Shown: piece by piece, positions 9,456 through 17,694 of the stretch
Numbering within the stretch: position 1 is the stretch's first letter
How the letters are laid out: each line of letters starts with the position of its first letter
Source: Salegentibacter salegens
GTDB taxonomy: Bacteria; Bacteroidota; Bacteroidia; Flavobacteriales; Flavobacteriaceae
Length of the DNA stretch: 64,000 nt
Reading direction: 5' to 3'
Assembly: GCF_900142975.1 (NCBI RefSeq)
Contig: NZ_LT670848.1
Span: 1,302,001 to 1,366,000 of the forward strand
Notes under the pieces: model-generated
The model's database searches: none
The model's input: only the letters and a program-made list of their open reading frames with translations
What the model was told of the DNA's origin: nothing
Program-made: the position numbers and the translations under genes

Positions 9456-10028
9456 TTACTGTTTAATGAATTCTCCGTCCACTTCAATGTTCACCTCATC
9501 ACTAAGCATTGGTTCAGGGAAACTGGCACCTAAGTTAAAATCAGATCGTTTTATGGTTCCCGTAATTGCAAATCCGGAAGTCAAATCTTTACTTTGTGGG
9601 TTTTCTACCGTTCCACGATGCCAAACTTCTAAAGTGACCGGTTTTGTAATTCCGTGCAAAGTAAGATCTCCAGAAATTTTATATTTATTATCTCCATTTT
9701 TTTCAGAAGAAGTACTTTTAAAACTCATTTTTGGATGGTTTTCAACATCAAAGAAATCGGCACTTTTAAGGTGGCCATCCCTCCGGTCTACTCCGGTATT
9801 AATAGAAGCTACATCTATTTCCATTTCGTACTGGGCGTCACTAAAATCGTCTTCAGATGCTATAATACTGCCTTCAAATTCTCCAAATTGGCCTTCTATC
9901 TCAGCAATTCCAAGATGTACAATGTCAAAAGAAACCTGGGTATGAGCAGGATCGGCTTTCCAGGTGGTTTGTGCGAAAATGCTTGTACTTAGAAAAGCAA
10001 CAAACAAAAAAGAAAATACTTGTTTCAT
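9456..10028 (-). CDS. YceI-family periplasmic lipid-binding-like protein
   Basis: A 190-residue protein with a signal peptide (1-19, ends IFAQ). The rest is the YceI lipocalin-like barrel: it opens TTWKADPAHTQVSFDIVHLG and has KSADFFDVENHPKMSFKSTS, LTLHGITKPVTLEV and GTIKRSDFNLGA. The family binds isoprenoid quinones or other amphiphiles in the periplasm; the role in this organism is unknown. It lies 33 bp downstream of a DsbA-like gene in the same direction, so the two may share a transcript. Confidence 0.93.
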   Translation of the reverse strand: MKQVFSFLFVAFLSTSIFAQTTWKADPAHTQVSFDIVHLGIAEIEGQFGEFEGSIIASEDDFSDAQYEMEIDVASINTGVDRRDGHLKSADFFDVENHPKMSFKSTSSEKNGDNKYKISGDLTLHGITKPVTLEVWHRGTVENPQSKDLTSGFAITGTIKRSDFNLGASFPEPMLSDEVNIEVDGEFIKQ

Positions 10029-10061
10029 AATATTTAGTTTAGATTAATAAAGTTTTATCCG

Positions 10062-10763
10062 TTAATCACAATTCCCATCAGTAGCACAGGAATCTCCGTC
10101 AGAAACCTCCAACTGACTTTTCTTCGGTTTAAATTCTTTCCACGCCTTTTCCAGGGTTTGCAAAAAGGCTTCTGCAGGCTGCGCTCCTGAAATAGCATAT
10201 TTATCATCTATCACAAAAAATGGCACACCTCTAACTCCAATATTTCGCGCTTCCATTTCATCCTGTTTCACTTCGTAAGCAAAAGCATCAGACTGCAGCG
10301 TATTTTTCACTTCTTCGGTTTTTATCCCTATCAAGGTACCGATTTTCTGTAAAACCTCAGAATCATCTATATTCTTTGCTTCTTCAAAATGTGCTTTAAA
10401 CAGTGCTTCTTCAATTTCATTTCCCAGACCTTTTGATTTAGCCAATTGAATAAGCCTGTGTGCCATAAAAGAGTTTGCGGTCACTGAAGTTTCCAGGTTA
10501 AACTTAAGTCCAACTTCGGCAGCCATATTGGTTGCCCCGCTAAACATTTCTCTTGCCTGAGCTTCGCTTACACCTTTTGCTTTCACGAAATACTCCAGGG
10601 TACTAAGATTAGGATCAGTCTTTAAATTTGGATCTAGTTGATAACTTTTCCATTCTATTTCCACTTGATCTTCCTGCGGAAATTTTGCCAGGGCAGCTTC
10701 AAATTTTTTCTTTCCTATATAACAAAACGGACATCTTACATCTGACCATATTTTAACTCTCAT
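10062..10763 (-). CDS. DsbA-family oxidoreductase (FrnE-like)
   Basis: A 233-residue cytosolic thioredoxin-fold protein without a signal peptide. The active-site CPFC motif is at residues 11-14 (IWSDVRCPFCYIG), followed by the helical insertion typical of FrnE/2-hydroxychromene isomerase-like members and the cis-Pro loop GVRGVPFFVI. A short C-terminal tail carries two more cysteines (DSCATDGNCD), reminiscent of the extra redox site in FrnE. It is probably a dithiol oxidoreductase in thiol-stress defence. It sits just upstream of the yceI-like gene. Confidence 0.92.
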   Translation of the reverse strand: MRVKIWSDVRCPFCYIGKKKFEAALAKFPQEDQVEIEWKSYQLDPNLKTDPNLSTLEYFVKAKGVSEAQAREMFSGATNMAAEVGLKFNLETSVTANSFMAHRLIQLAKSKGLGNEIEEALFKAHFEEAKNIDDSEVLQKIGTLIGIKTEEVKNTLQSDAFAYEVKQDEMEARNIGVRGVPFFVIDDKYAISGAQPAEAFLQTLEKAWKEFKPKKSQLEVSDGDSCATDGNCD

Positions 10764-10928
10764 AGTTCTATTTTATAATATTAAATACAAACTTTATTGA
10801 AATTTTAGGAAGCCCGTTTTATAAACTGGCTTCTGCCTAATTCTAAATTTAATTTACTCAATAATTGTTATACAAAGATGCACAACAATCTTATTAAAAT
10901 GATTCACCTAAGTTAACTAAGCCGGATT

Positions 10929-11021
10929 TTAGTAAAGATTCTTACGAATTCTACTTAAAGACTGGGGTTTAATTGCCAGGTAGGAAGCGATAATGTGTGG
11001 AGGAATACGTTGTATTAACTG
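10929..11021 (-). pseudogene. Remnant of a Crp/Fnr-family regulator (C-terminal helix-turn-helix)
   Basis: Thirty codons ending in TAA read [20 protein letters not shown] and then [10 protein letters not shown]. This is the recognition-helix end of flavobacterial Crp/Fnr regulators (IPxxxIASYLGIxxxTLSRIRK). Upstream, in the expected direction, the matching sequence continues in other frames with stops (for example YKLVERS then stop), and no cNMP-binding domain can be read. It is a decayed gene end in the 380-bp gap between the DsbA-like and PAP2 genes. Confidence 0.65.
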
Positions 11022-11143
11022 CGTTCAACAAGTTTATAAGAAAAGTAAGTCCCTTCAAGAATAAAAAACTGGTAATTACAAGGGTTTCTAGCTTCAATAA
11101 ATCGCAACAAAAATGATACTAATAATAATTCAATAAACCCAGT

Positions 11144-11749
11144 TTAAAACGTGTATCGAAATCCTACCAGGTAAGCATTATCGCCACTGGAAAATGTTAC
11201 TTCCATTTGTTTATTCTCATAAGGAGTGGTAAAAAAGAAAGTACTTCCTATTCCTATGGCTGCTCCTGCCAGCACATCCCAGCCATCGTGCCGTTTAGCA
11301 TTTAATCTACTATAGCCAGTAAAACCAGCAAGAATATAGGCAGGTATACTATATTTAAAACCGTATCTACGATGAAAAAATGAAGCACCCTGAAATGCTA
11401 CCGAAGTATGTCCCGAAGGAAAAGCATAACCGCCACCTTGAAGCGGTCTTTCTTTATTGATTAAATATTTACCAGCACCGGTTACTGCCAAATTAAGCAG
11501 AAAACCTTTTGTAAACTGCCAGGACCCGGTTTTGTCTTTTAAAATTAGCGAAGTAGCAAAGGCTGAAACCGGAAGTAAAATAACCGAAGCATCTCCTGAT
11601 TTCTCTATAAATGAATCTTCCTTTTCAAAAAACTGACTGTAAGTATTATCTGTGGATAATAAAAAAATACTACAGAAAATGATTAAAAACATTTTCTTAA
11701 TTACATATTCAGGCTCATTGTTTTGTAAGGCAGAAGTTTGAAAAATCAT
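11144..11749 (-). CDS. PAP2-family lipid phosphatase, exported or membrane-bound
   Basis: About 201 residues. The three phosphatase motifs are present: KYLINKERP (motif 1), PSGHTS (motif 2) and SRLNAKRHDGWD (motif 3, with the catalytic His). The family dephosphorylates phosphatidate, undecaprenyl-PP or similar lipids in the periplasmic leaflet. A hydrophobic signal segment lies at about residues 20-38 (MFLIIFCSIFLLSTDNTYSQ), so an alternative start at the ATG at 11692 is likely; I give the longest frame. The gene stands alone. Confidence 0.85.
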   Translation of the reverse strand: MIFQTSALQNNEPEYVIKKMFLIIFCSIFLLSTDNTYSQFFEKEDSFIEKSGDASVILLPVSAFATSLILKDKTGSWQFTKGFLLNLAVTGAGKYLINKERPLQGGGYAFPSGHTSVAFQGASFFHRRYGFKYSIPAYILAGFTGYSRLNAKRHDGWDVLAGAAIGIGSTFFFTTPYENKQMEVTFSSGDNAYLVGFRYTF

Positions 11750-12026
11750 TAGTTAATTTTAAAATTTATTTTTATAGTGTTAATCCTTAAAAATAAATGG
11801 AGCGTTTAACTATGGGAAAAAAGTATTTTTAAATTTTTCATAAACCTTGAGGAGAGAAGTTAAACTATTATTAAGGAAATCTCTTATTACCGGTAAAGTA
11901 ATAAAATGGAGACAAACCTGATATTATATCCGTAAAATATACTTTCAAATGCTTACACCAAATTTTGATGAGTTGATGTAAACGAATTGAAAGATTTTTT
12001 AAATAATATAGGAAAGTTATAGACAA
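11750..12026. other. Intergenic stretch, no gene seen
   Basis: AT-rich spacer between the PAP2 phosphatase and the tRNA-Ser terminator. No coding frame or repeat is recognised. Confidence 0.4.
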
Positions 12027-12059
12027 AAAAAGTCCTAAAATAGTAAGTTAGGACTTTTT
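12027..12059 (-). terminator. Terminator of tRNA-Ser, now separated from it by an IS
   Basis: A 12-bp perfect stem AAAAAGTCCTAA (12027-12038) pairs with TTAGGACTTTTT (12048-12059), with a T-run on the minus strand below 12030. Without the IS256-family insertion it would lie about 17-25 bp past the 3' end of tRNA-Ser, so I read it as the tRNA terminator. Confidence 0.7.
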
Positions 12060-12109
12060 GATTCGATTTGTAATGTAATTTGCGGGAGTGTTAGCTCAAC
12101 TCTGTCTGC

Positions 12110-12141
12110 TTCTTCTCCCGGGGGTACCCCCGGGAGAAGAA
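12110..12141. repeat. 32-bp perfect palindrome inside the IS, after the transposase stop
   Basis: The sequence is symmetrical about 12125/12126 for 16 bases each way (core CCCGGGGGTACCCCCGGG, flanked by TTCTT/AAGAA arms) with no loop. It lies between the left inverted repeat and the transposase stop. It is far more GC-rich than its surroundings and may block read-through or act in transposition. Confidence 0.8.
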
Positions 12142-12145
12142 AATT

Positions 12146-13384
12146 TTAGTTTTTCGTTTCATTGGTGGCTAAGTCCAACTCTAGCCGACCTTCAAATTTA
12201 ATAGCTAATTGTTGAACTACCAAACCCCAGTTCTGCAGTGGGGCGTTCCATTTCTTTTCAATTCTTCTGGTAGCTAGGTAAACCAGCTTCAATAGTGCCA
12301 TATCATTGGTAAAAGCGCCTTTGGTCTTGGTTACTTTTCTTACCTGCCGGTGAAAAGCCTCTACGGCATTTGTGGTGTATATGAGTTTTCTAATGGGTGC
12401 GGTATATTCAAAATAAGCACTCAATCGGTCCCAGTTATCATTCCAGGAACGGATCACTATGGGATATCTTTTGCCCCATTTTTCTTCCAGATCCAGTAAA
12501 GCCGATTCAGCCTGGTCTTTGGTGTCAGCCTTGTACACCAGTTTAAGGTCTTTCATAAAATCTTTTTGATCCTTACTGGCCACATACTTCATACTATTGC
12601 GGATCTGGTGGACAATACATAGCTGAATATCAGTCTTGGGATAAACAGAATGAATGGCTTCACTAAAGCCCGTAAGATTATCCGTACAGGCAATCAGAAT
12701 ATCTTTTAAGCCACGGTTGTTTAATTGGGTCAGCACCTGAAGCCAAAAATTGGCCCCTTCACTTTCCGAGATATACATACCCAGCACTTCCTTTCTTCCA
12801 GCTTTATTTATTCCTAAAATATTATACAAGGCCTTGTGCTTTACTTTGCCTTCTTCGCGTACCTTGAAGTGCATCGCGTCGAGCCATAGGATGCAATATA
12901 CCGGCTCCAAGGGGCGATCCTGCCATTCCTTAACCTTGGGAATCACCCGGTCCGTAATATCACTTAGAACGTGTGTGGATATCTTGGAATCATACATTTC
13001 CTCTATATGAGCTGAGATATCCCGCAGGCTATTGCCCATCCCGTACATGCCTATAATCTGCTTTTCTAAATTATCGGCCAGGATACGCTGGCGTTTCGCT
13101 ACGATCTCCGGCTCAAAGGTACTGTTACGATCCTGGGGCGTGTTAATGGTGACGTCCCCTTGGCTGCTCTTTAGGGTCTTTTTGCCTTTGCCATTACGCT
13201 TATTACCTGCTTTTGAGCCTTTTTCTTCATCGGAAAGGTGCGAAGACATTTCTGCTTCCAGGGCCTCTTCCATAAACTCCCTAAGCATTGGAGCAAAAGC
13301 GCCGTTTTTGCCGGTTAGGGATTCTCCTGATAAAAATTGTTTTAATGCTTTTTCCTTTAATTCCTTAATCTCTTCTTGTGTCAT
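12146..13384 (-). CDS. IS256-family transposase
   Basis: A 412-residue DDE (mutator-type) transposase. The catalytic Asp residues are in WLDAMHFKVRE (about 168) and ACTDNLTGFSEAI (about 233), and the Glu is in TTNAVEAFHRQVRKVTK (about 338). Full length and intact, opening MTQEEIKELKEKALKQFL. It fills the IS at 12084-13446, so the copy could be active. Confidence 0.96.
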   Translation of the reverse strand: MTQEEIKELKEKALKQFLSGESLTGKNGAFAPMLREFMEEALEAEMSSHLSDEEKGSKAGNKRNGKGKKTLKSSQGDVTINTPQDRNSTFEPEIVAKRQRILADNLEKQIIGMYGMGNSLRDISAHIEEMYDSKISTHVLSDITDRVIPKVKEWQDRPLEPVYCILWLDAMHFKVREEGKVKHKALYNILGINKAGRKEVLGMYISESEGANFWLQVLTQLNNRGLKDILIACTDNLTGFSEAIHSVYPKTDIQLCIVHQIRNSMKYVASKDQKDFMKDLKLVYKADTKDQAESALLDLEEKWGKRYPIVIRSWNDNWDRLSAYFEYTAPIRKLIYTTNAVEAFHRQVRKVTKTKGAFTNDMALLKLVYLATRRIEKKWNAPLQNWGLVVQQLAIKFEGRLELDLATNETKN

Positions 13385-13453
13385 AATCTAGTCTAAAAAT
13401 TTTAATTTAATTTTCAAAGTCTAGACAGACTTGAGATTACACCCTCTAATTTG

Positions 13454-13538
13454 CGGAGGAAGAGGGATTCGAACCCCCGGACCTGTAACAGTCAACAGTT
13501 TTCAAGACTGCCGCAATCGACCACTCTGCCATTCCTCC
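13454..13538 (-). tRNA. tRNA-Ser (anticodon UGA)
   Basis: An 85-nt cloverleaf on the minus strand. The acceptor GGAGGAA pairs with TTCCTCC, with G discriminator. The D-arm reads GGCAGAGTGGTCGATTGCGG, the anticodon loop CTTGAAA within stem GCAGT/ACTGT gives UGA, there is a long variable arm as in class II tRNAs, and the T-arm is GGGGGTTCGAATCCC. CCA is not encoded. An IS256-family element abuts its 3' end. Confidence 0.95.
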
Positions 13539-13571
13539 AATAAAGTGCCTCACATTTCTGCTTAGCGGATG

Positions 13572-13603
13572 CAAATATAACAAGCTTTTACAAATACACA
13601 CAA
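13572..13603 (-). promoter_or_regulatory. Promoter of tRNA-Ser
   Basis: On the minus strand a perfect Bacteroidota -7 box TATATTTG (13579-13572) lies 21 bp after a -33 TTG (13603-13601), about 33 bp before the tRNA 5' end. Confidence 0.65.
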
Positions 13604-13795
13604 GCTTTTCAATAAGTTTTTTTATGGTTTTACTGAATCCTCTAATTATCAGTATTTAGCATATTTAATATTTCTTTAGTTCTAATTTCCTGAATTAATT
13701 TCTACCTTCCTATCTGTTAGCAGTTAAAACAATTTTTGAAGAAATAAGTCTTAATTTTACCAGGCTTTCTCCTTTATTTAATATTAAATACCTCT

Positions 13796-14347
13796 ATGAA
13801 AAAGCCGCTGTCATCTATTCATCTTCTTTATTATATTATTTTATTTTTCTCTTTTTCGACAATAGAGGCCCAGGAAAAAGCCGAATCATTAAACACAACA
13901 GAACAAAATACAACCAACTTTTACACTTCCAGGTATAAAACTCAAAATGCATTTGATGGGGTGGGTTATTACAAACTATTTAATCAAACCTTTAATTACG
14001 AAACCGATAAATTTCACATAGCTCTAGGTGCGGGTATCTTAGAGCAAAATACTATTTTTAATGATATGGCCCCCGGGTTTCATGGTAGCTTTAGTGCCAA
14101 TTTTGAGTACAATTTAAATAACAGGTTTAGCTTTTATCTGTTTGGCAGATATTTAACCCCATCATTAAATAATGAAGAGCGACTCAATAACCCTCATATG
14201 GAGTTTATTTTTCCTCAAAGCGAAGTTGGAGCCGGATTAAGGGGGAATTTTAATAATGTTAACATTGATGTTGGTGCAAGTACCATTTTCGGTAATCAAC
14301 CTCAACCAAATACTTTATTACGAACTAAGATATCTGTTGGTTTCTAG
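13796..14347 (+). CDS. Outer-membrane beta-barrel-like protein, unknown
   Basis: A 183-residue exported protein with a signal peptide (about 1-25, ends IEAQ). The mature part alternates polar and aromatic/aliphatic residues in short strands (FHGSFSANFEYNLNNRFSFY, SEVGAGLRGNFNNVNIDVGA) and ends in phenylalanine (ISVGF), which is typical of an outer-membrane barrel. No named family is recognised. A gene for an SGNH hydrolase follows 24 bp downstream, probably in the same operon. Confidence 0.7.
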   Translation: MKKPLSSIHLLYYIILFFSFSTIEAQEKAESLNTTEQNTTNFYTSRYKTQNAFDGVGYYKLFNQTFNYETDKFHIALGAGILEQNTIFNDMAPGFHGSFSANFEYNLNNRFSFYLFGRYLTPSLNNEERLNNPHMEFIFPQSEVGAGLRGNFNNVNIDVGASTIFGNQPQPNTLLRTKISVGF

Positions 14348-14371
14348 TATCGCTATCTAAATTTTAAAATT

Positions 14372-15076
14372 ATGAAAAAAGTAATTTCAATTTCTGTGTT
14401 AATGCTTTTTAGCATCCTAATCTTTGCACAAAAAACAGAAACTCGTGAACTTATGGAACAGGATTGGGCCAATCTCAAAAATTATAAAGCAGAAAACGAA
14501 AAAATACTTGAATCCCAAAATTATCCCGATGTGGTTTTTATGGGAAATTCAATTACCGAAGGCTGGGTAAATTCACAACCGCAATTCTTCAAAAACAATA
14601 ACTACGCTGGGCGGGGAATTAGCGGGCAAACCACACCGCAAATGCTTATTCGGTTTATGCCAGATGTTATAGACTTAAAACCAAAAGCAGTGGTAATTCT
14701 TGCAGGTACCAACGATATTGCCGGAAATACCGGATTTTCTTCCGTAGAAATGATTACCGATAACATTCAAGCTATGGCTCAACTTGCCCATGCAAACAAT
14801 ATAAAGGTAATCCTGGCCTCCATCCTACCTGTTTATGATTATCCCTGGCGACCCGGCTTAGAACCTGTTGAAAAAATAGCCGAGATAAATTCCTGGATAA
14901 AAAAATATACCGAAAATCATTCGCACACCTATCTCGATCTTTTCAACGCCTTAAAAGATGAAAAAGAAGGATTGCCAAAGCAATATTCTGAAGATGGGGT
15001 GCACCCAAACCTCGCAGGCTATAAAGTGATGGTGCCACTTACCAAAAAAGCTATAGAAAGCAACCTAAAGCAGTAA
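14372..15076 (+). CDS. Secreted SGNH/GDSL-family hydrolase
   Basis: A 234-residue protein with a signal peptide (1-19, ends IFAQ). All SGNH blocks are visible: GNSITEGW (nucleophile Ser), the Gly block YAGRGISGQTT, GTNDIAG (Asn) and EDGVHPNLAGY (Asp/His). Likely an esterase or carbohydrate deacetylase acting in the periplasm; the substrate cannot be read. It follows the barrel-like gene, and a terminator stem begins at its stop codon. Confidence 0.92.
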   Translation: MKKVISISVLMLFSILIFAQKTETRELMEQDWANLKNYKAENEKILESQNYPDVVFMGNSITEGWVNSQPQFFKNNNYAGRGISGQTTPQMLIRFMPDVIDLKPKAVVILAGTNDIAGNTGFSSVEMITDNIQAMAQLAHANNIKVILASILPVYDYPWRPGLEPVEKIAEINSWIKKYTENHSHTYLDLFNALKDEKEGLPKQYSEDGVHPNLAGYKVMVPLTKKAIESNLKQ

Positions 15077-15107
15077 AATGCCTCCGGGCAAGCCCACTAG
15101 GCATTTT
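15075..15107 (+). terminator. Terminator of the SGNH hydrolase gene
   Basis: A 9-bp stem AAAATGCCT (15075-15083) pairs with AGGCATTTT (15099-15107) and overlaps the stop codon. The hairpin is also the first part of a repeat related to 58033-58127. Confidence 0.65.
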
Positions 15108-15172
15108 ATAAGAAAAACATTTTGATTCGAGACATCCCGATGCTTCGGGACGGAGCATTTAAATCTCAATTA
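15075..15172 (+). repeat. Dispersed intergenic repeat, copy 1 of 2
   Basis: Shares the ordered blocks GCAAGCCCAC, GCATT, TTTGATT(T)CGAG, CATCCCGATG.TTCGGGA and GCATTTAAAT with 58033-58127. It contains a small hairpin CCCGATGCTTCGGG. It is intergenic in both places. Confidence 0.65.
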
Positions 15173-15297
15173 GCGGTAAATAAAGAAAGTTTTACAGACT
15201 TCTCTGAAATTTAAACCGAAACTACTATCTTGCTGCGACTTTAATAAGAACTTCGAAGATATAATGCGAAGTATCAAATAAAAAAATTAAATAAACT

Positions 15298-16302
15298 ATG
15301 AAAAAAATGCTTTTAGTAGCCATCACTGCAGGAGTTGTAAGTTGTGGCACTCAAAAAAATGTTGAAAACGCTAATCCGATGGAGTATGCTGAAACCATTA
15401 CTGCATCTGAATTAAGGAATAATCTTACCACTTTTGCCAGTGACGAATACGAAGGACGAAACACCGGTGAACCTGGACAGAAAAAAGCAGCTGAATTTAT
15501 TGTAAATGAATATAAGGAAATGGGTATTGAGGCTCCTGAAGGATATTCAAATTATTACCAGGAAATCCCTACTGAATTTTTCAACGGGAAACTTAAGGCT
15601 TCAGAAAATGTATTGGGTTATATAAAAGGAAGCGAAAAACCTGAAGAAATTTTGGTAATCACCTCTCATTACGATCACGTAGGTGTTGATGATGAAGGAA
15701 ACATTTTTAATGGAGCCGATGACGGTGGTTCAGGCCCAATGGGCATCCTGGAAGTTGCTGAAGCTTTTAAAGAAGCTCAAAAAGATGGCTATACTCCTAA
15801 AAGATCAATTCTTTTTATCCATTTAACCGGTGAAGAAAAAGGACTTTTAGGTTCTAAATATTATGTTGAAAACCCCGTATTTCCTTTAGCTAATACCGTT
15901 GCTAACCTTAATATGGATATGATTGGCCGTATAGATAAAGAACACGAAGGAAATGATAACTATATTTACCTTATTGGTAGCGACAAATTAAGTACCGATC
16001 TTCACGAACTTAGTGAAAATGTGAATTCAGAATATATGAATATGGACCTGGATTATACCTACAACGATGAAAATGATCCTAACCGTTTTTATTACCGAAG
16101 TGACCATTACAACTTCGCGAAAAACAATATCCCGGTAATTTTTTACTTTAACGGAGTTCACCCAGATTATCACAAACCGACTGATACAGCAGAGAAAATT
16201 GAATATGAAGCTCTTAAGAAAAGAGCACAATTGGTATTCTTAACTGCCTGGGAAATCGCTAATCGCGATGAAAGATTGGTAGTAGATAAAGCTGAAGAAT
16301 AA
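15298..16302 (+). CDS. M28-family metallopeptidase, lipoprotein
   Basis: A 334-residue protein with a lipoprotein signal (MKKMLLVAITAGVVSCGTQ, lipid Cys at 16). The two-zinc aminopeptidase site is complete: HYDHVG, the Asp in NGADDGGSG, the catalytic Glu pair TGEEKG, NMDMIGR and the last His in FNGVHPDYHKPTDT. Probably an aminopeptidase anchored to the outer or inner membrane and facing the periplasm. It is monocistronic, flanked by a terminator and a dispersed repeat. Confidence 0.94.
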   Translation: MKKMLLVAITAGVVSCGTQKNVENANPMEYAETITASELRNNLTTFASDEYEGRNTGEPGQKKAAEFIVNEYKEMGIEAPEGYSNYYQEIPTEFFNGKLKASENVLGYIKGSEKPEEILVITSHYDHVGVDDEGNIFNGADDGGSGPMGILEVAEAFKEAQKDGYTPKRSILFIHLTGEEKGLLGSKYYVENPVFPLANTVANLNMDMIGRIDKEHEGNDNYIYLIGSDKLSTDLHELSENVNSEYMNMDLDYTYNDENDPNRFYYRSDHYNFAKNNIPVIFYFNGVHPDYHKPTDTAEKIEYEALKKRAQLVFLTAWEIANRDERLVVDKAEE

Positions 16303-16311
16303 ATTTTCTTT

Positions 16312-16414
16312 CGTCAAGCTGAACTTGTTTCAGCTTCTAACTTGTTTTTATTGACAATATCTTAGATCTCCGAATAAATTTCGGAGCAGACTCTGAAATA
16401 AATTCGGGATGACA
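16312..16414 (+). repeat. Dispersed CGTCA..TGACG hairpin repeat, copy 1
   Basis: Starts CGTCAAGCTGAAC, has a GCTGAA/TTCAGC hairpin, a spacer and a CTCCGAATAAATTTCGGAG hairpin, and ends GGGATGACA. Related copies are at 19488, 26039, 29578, 40082 and, inverted, 57882. Confidence 0.8.
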
Positions 16415-16438
16415 TTTAAAACTTTAAGTAAACAATAA

Positions 16439-16472
16439 AAAAGCCCCGGAAAAATTATTTTCCGGGGCTTTT
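16439..16472. terminator. Bidirectional terminator
   Basis: A perfect 15-bp stem AAAAGCCCCGGAAAA (16439-16453) pairs with 16458-16472 across a 4-nt loop, between the convergent M28 peptidase and fasciclin genes. Confidence 0.92.
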
Positions 16473-16495
16473 ACTTTTATTTAATCAATCAAAAA

Positions 16496-17464
16496 TTATT
16501 CAGCAGGAAGCAGAACAGTATCAAGCGCATGAATTACACCATTGGTGGCTTGAACATCGGCTGCGATAACTATAGAAGTTCTACCTCTTTCATCGGTAAT
16601 TACTACATTATCTCCAAGGTTTACGGTAAATTCACCACCCTGTAAAGTTTCTACCATCATATCATCAGATAGATCTCCAGATCTTACATTAGCTCCAGCA
16701 ACAACGTGGTATCCTAAAACAGCTTCTAAAGTTGCAGTTGGGATATCTGCAAGTGAACCAGCTCCAAGCTCATTTAACAATGCAACGAAAGCATCATTTG
16801 TAGGTGCAAAAACGGTAAATGGTGCAGGATCTTCTGTTGCCATTAATGTTTCTACAAAATTAAAAGATTCTTCCCTGGTTAATGCCTGTACAAGAATATC
16901 AAAATTAGGATCGGCAGTAGCAAAAGTAGTTACATCAGGTAATCCAATAACTGCATCTACAGCGTGAATCACTCCGTTGTCTACTTGAACATCAGCAGTA
17001 GTAACAGAAGAAACTCCGTTAATCCTCACCCCGTCAGCAGTATTAATGTAAAGGCTTAAAGGTGAATCTGAAGCCATTCCTGTCGCCATACTTTCAATAT
17101 AGCCGGTAGACAGAGCGCCAGAAGTAATTTCCCCTTCCTGAACGTGGTTTAATAAGATTTCGGTTAAAATATCTACAGGAACCTCCTCCAGACTACTGAA
17201 TCCGTTAGTAGATAAAAAGGAATTAAATGCGGCATTGTTTGGTGCAAAAACCGTGTAATTGGCAGAGCCGTCTAACGTAACATCCAACCCAGTTACCTCT
17301 AATGCAGCGGCTAAGGAAGAATAATCATCATTTTCGGCCACAAAATCTGCAATGGTATTTGTTGGCGTAATCACATCCCCTCCATCATCATCGTCACTGC
17401 AGGAGAAGAGACCAAAAGCCAAAAATGCCAGTACAGCAAGTTTTGTAAATTTAATAGTTTTCAT
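16496..17464 (-). CDS. Lipoprotein with two fasciclin (FAS1) domains
   Basis: A 322-residue protein with lipoprotein signal (LFSCSDDDDGG; lipid Cys at 22 followed by an acidic stretch, the Bacteroidota surface-export type). Two FAS1 repeats at about 38-172 and 183-320 each contain the H1 and H2 boxes (YTVFAPNNAAFNSFL and FTVFAPTNDAFVALL; NGVIHAVDAVIGLP and NGVIHALDTVLLP). FAS1 domains mediate adhesion. Probably surface-exposed, in matrix or cell contact; partner unknown. Confidence 0.94.
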   Translation of the reverse strand: MKTIKFTKLAVLAFLAFGLFSCSDDDDGGDVITPTNTIADFVAENDDYSSLAAALEVTGLDVTLDGSANYTVFAPNNAAFNSFLSTNGFSSLEEVPVDILTEILLNHVQEGEITSGALSTGYIESMATGMASDSPLSLYINTADGVRINGVSSVTTADVQVDNGVIHAVDAVIGLPDVTTFATADPNFDILVQALTREESFNFVETLMATEDPAPFTVFAPTNDAFVALLNELGAGSLADIPTATLEAVLGYHVVAGANVRSGDLSDDMMVETLQGGEFTVNLGDNVVITDERGRTSIVIAADVQATNGVIHALDTVLLPAE

Positions 17465-17694
17465 AGTTCTAATTTTTTGTTATACTGTAAAAGTACACGA
17501 GACATTCATTATATTTTGTTTATTGTTTGTTAATTAATTTAGAACAATAGTTAAATGTTTAATTAATCATACTTTAATTTAAACAAAATATTTTTTCTTT
17601 CGCTTATTCTAACACAATATTTAGGGGCTATCTACGCTTAAACCTATGACTTGTATAAAATTGAATATATTTACAAAAAATTAAAACCTACGTT

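Larger units (their letters stand above)
12084..13446 (-). mobile_element. Complete IS256-family insertion sequence
   Basis: A 1363-bp element with imperfect 24-bp terminal inverted repeats: 12084-12107 (GGGAGTGTTAGCTCAACTCT..) against the complement of 13423-13446 (GAGGGTGTAATCTCAAGTCT..), 19 of 24 positions identical. It carries one intact transposase gene on the minus strand. Its exact ends are confirmed by the 8-bp direct repeats outside. Confidence 0.92.
12076..13454. repeat. 8-bp target-site duplication flanking the IS256-family element
   Basis: TAATTTGC occurs at 12076-12083 and again at 13447-13454, directly outside the terminal inverted repeats. Eight to nine bp is the normal duplication for IS256-family elements. 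The right copy's last base is the discriminator base of tRNA-Ser. Confidence 0.9.

Noticed and set aside
9466..9992. Open frames on the plus strand opposite the YceI gene
   Set aside because: They are antisense shadows of a well-supported gene, without start context or family.
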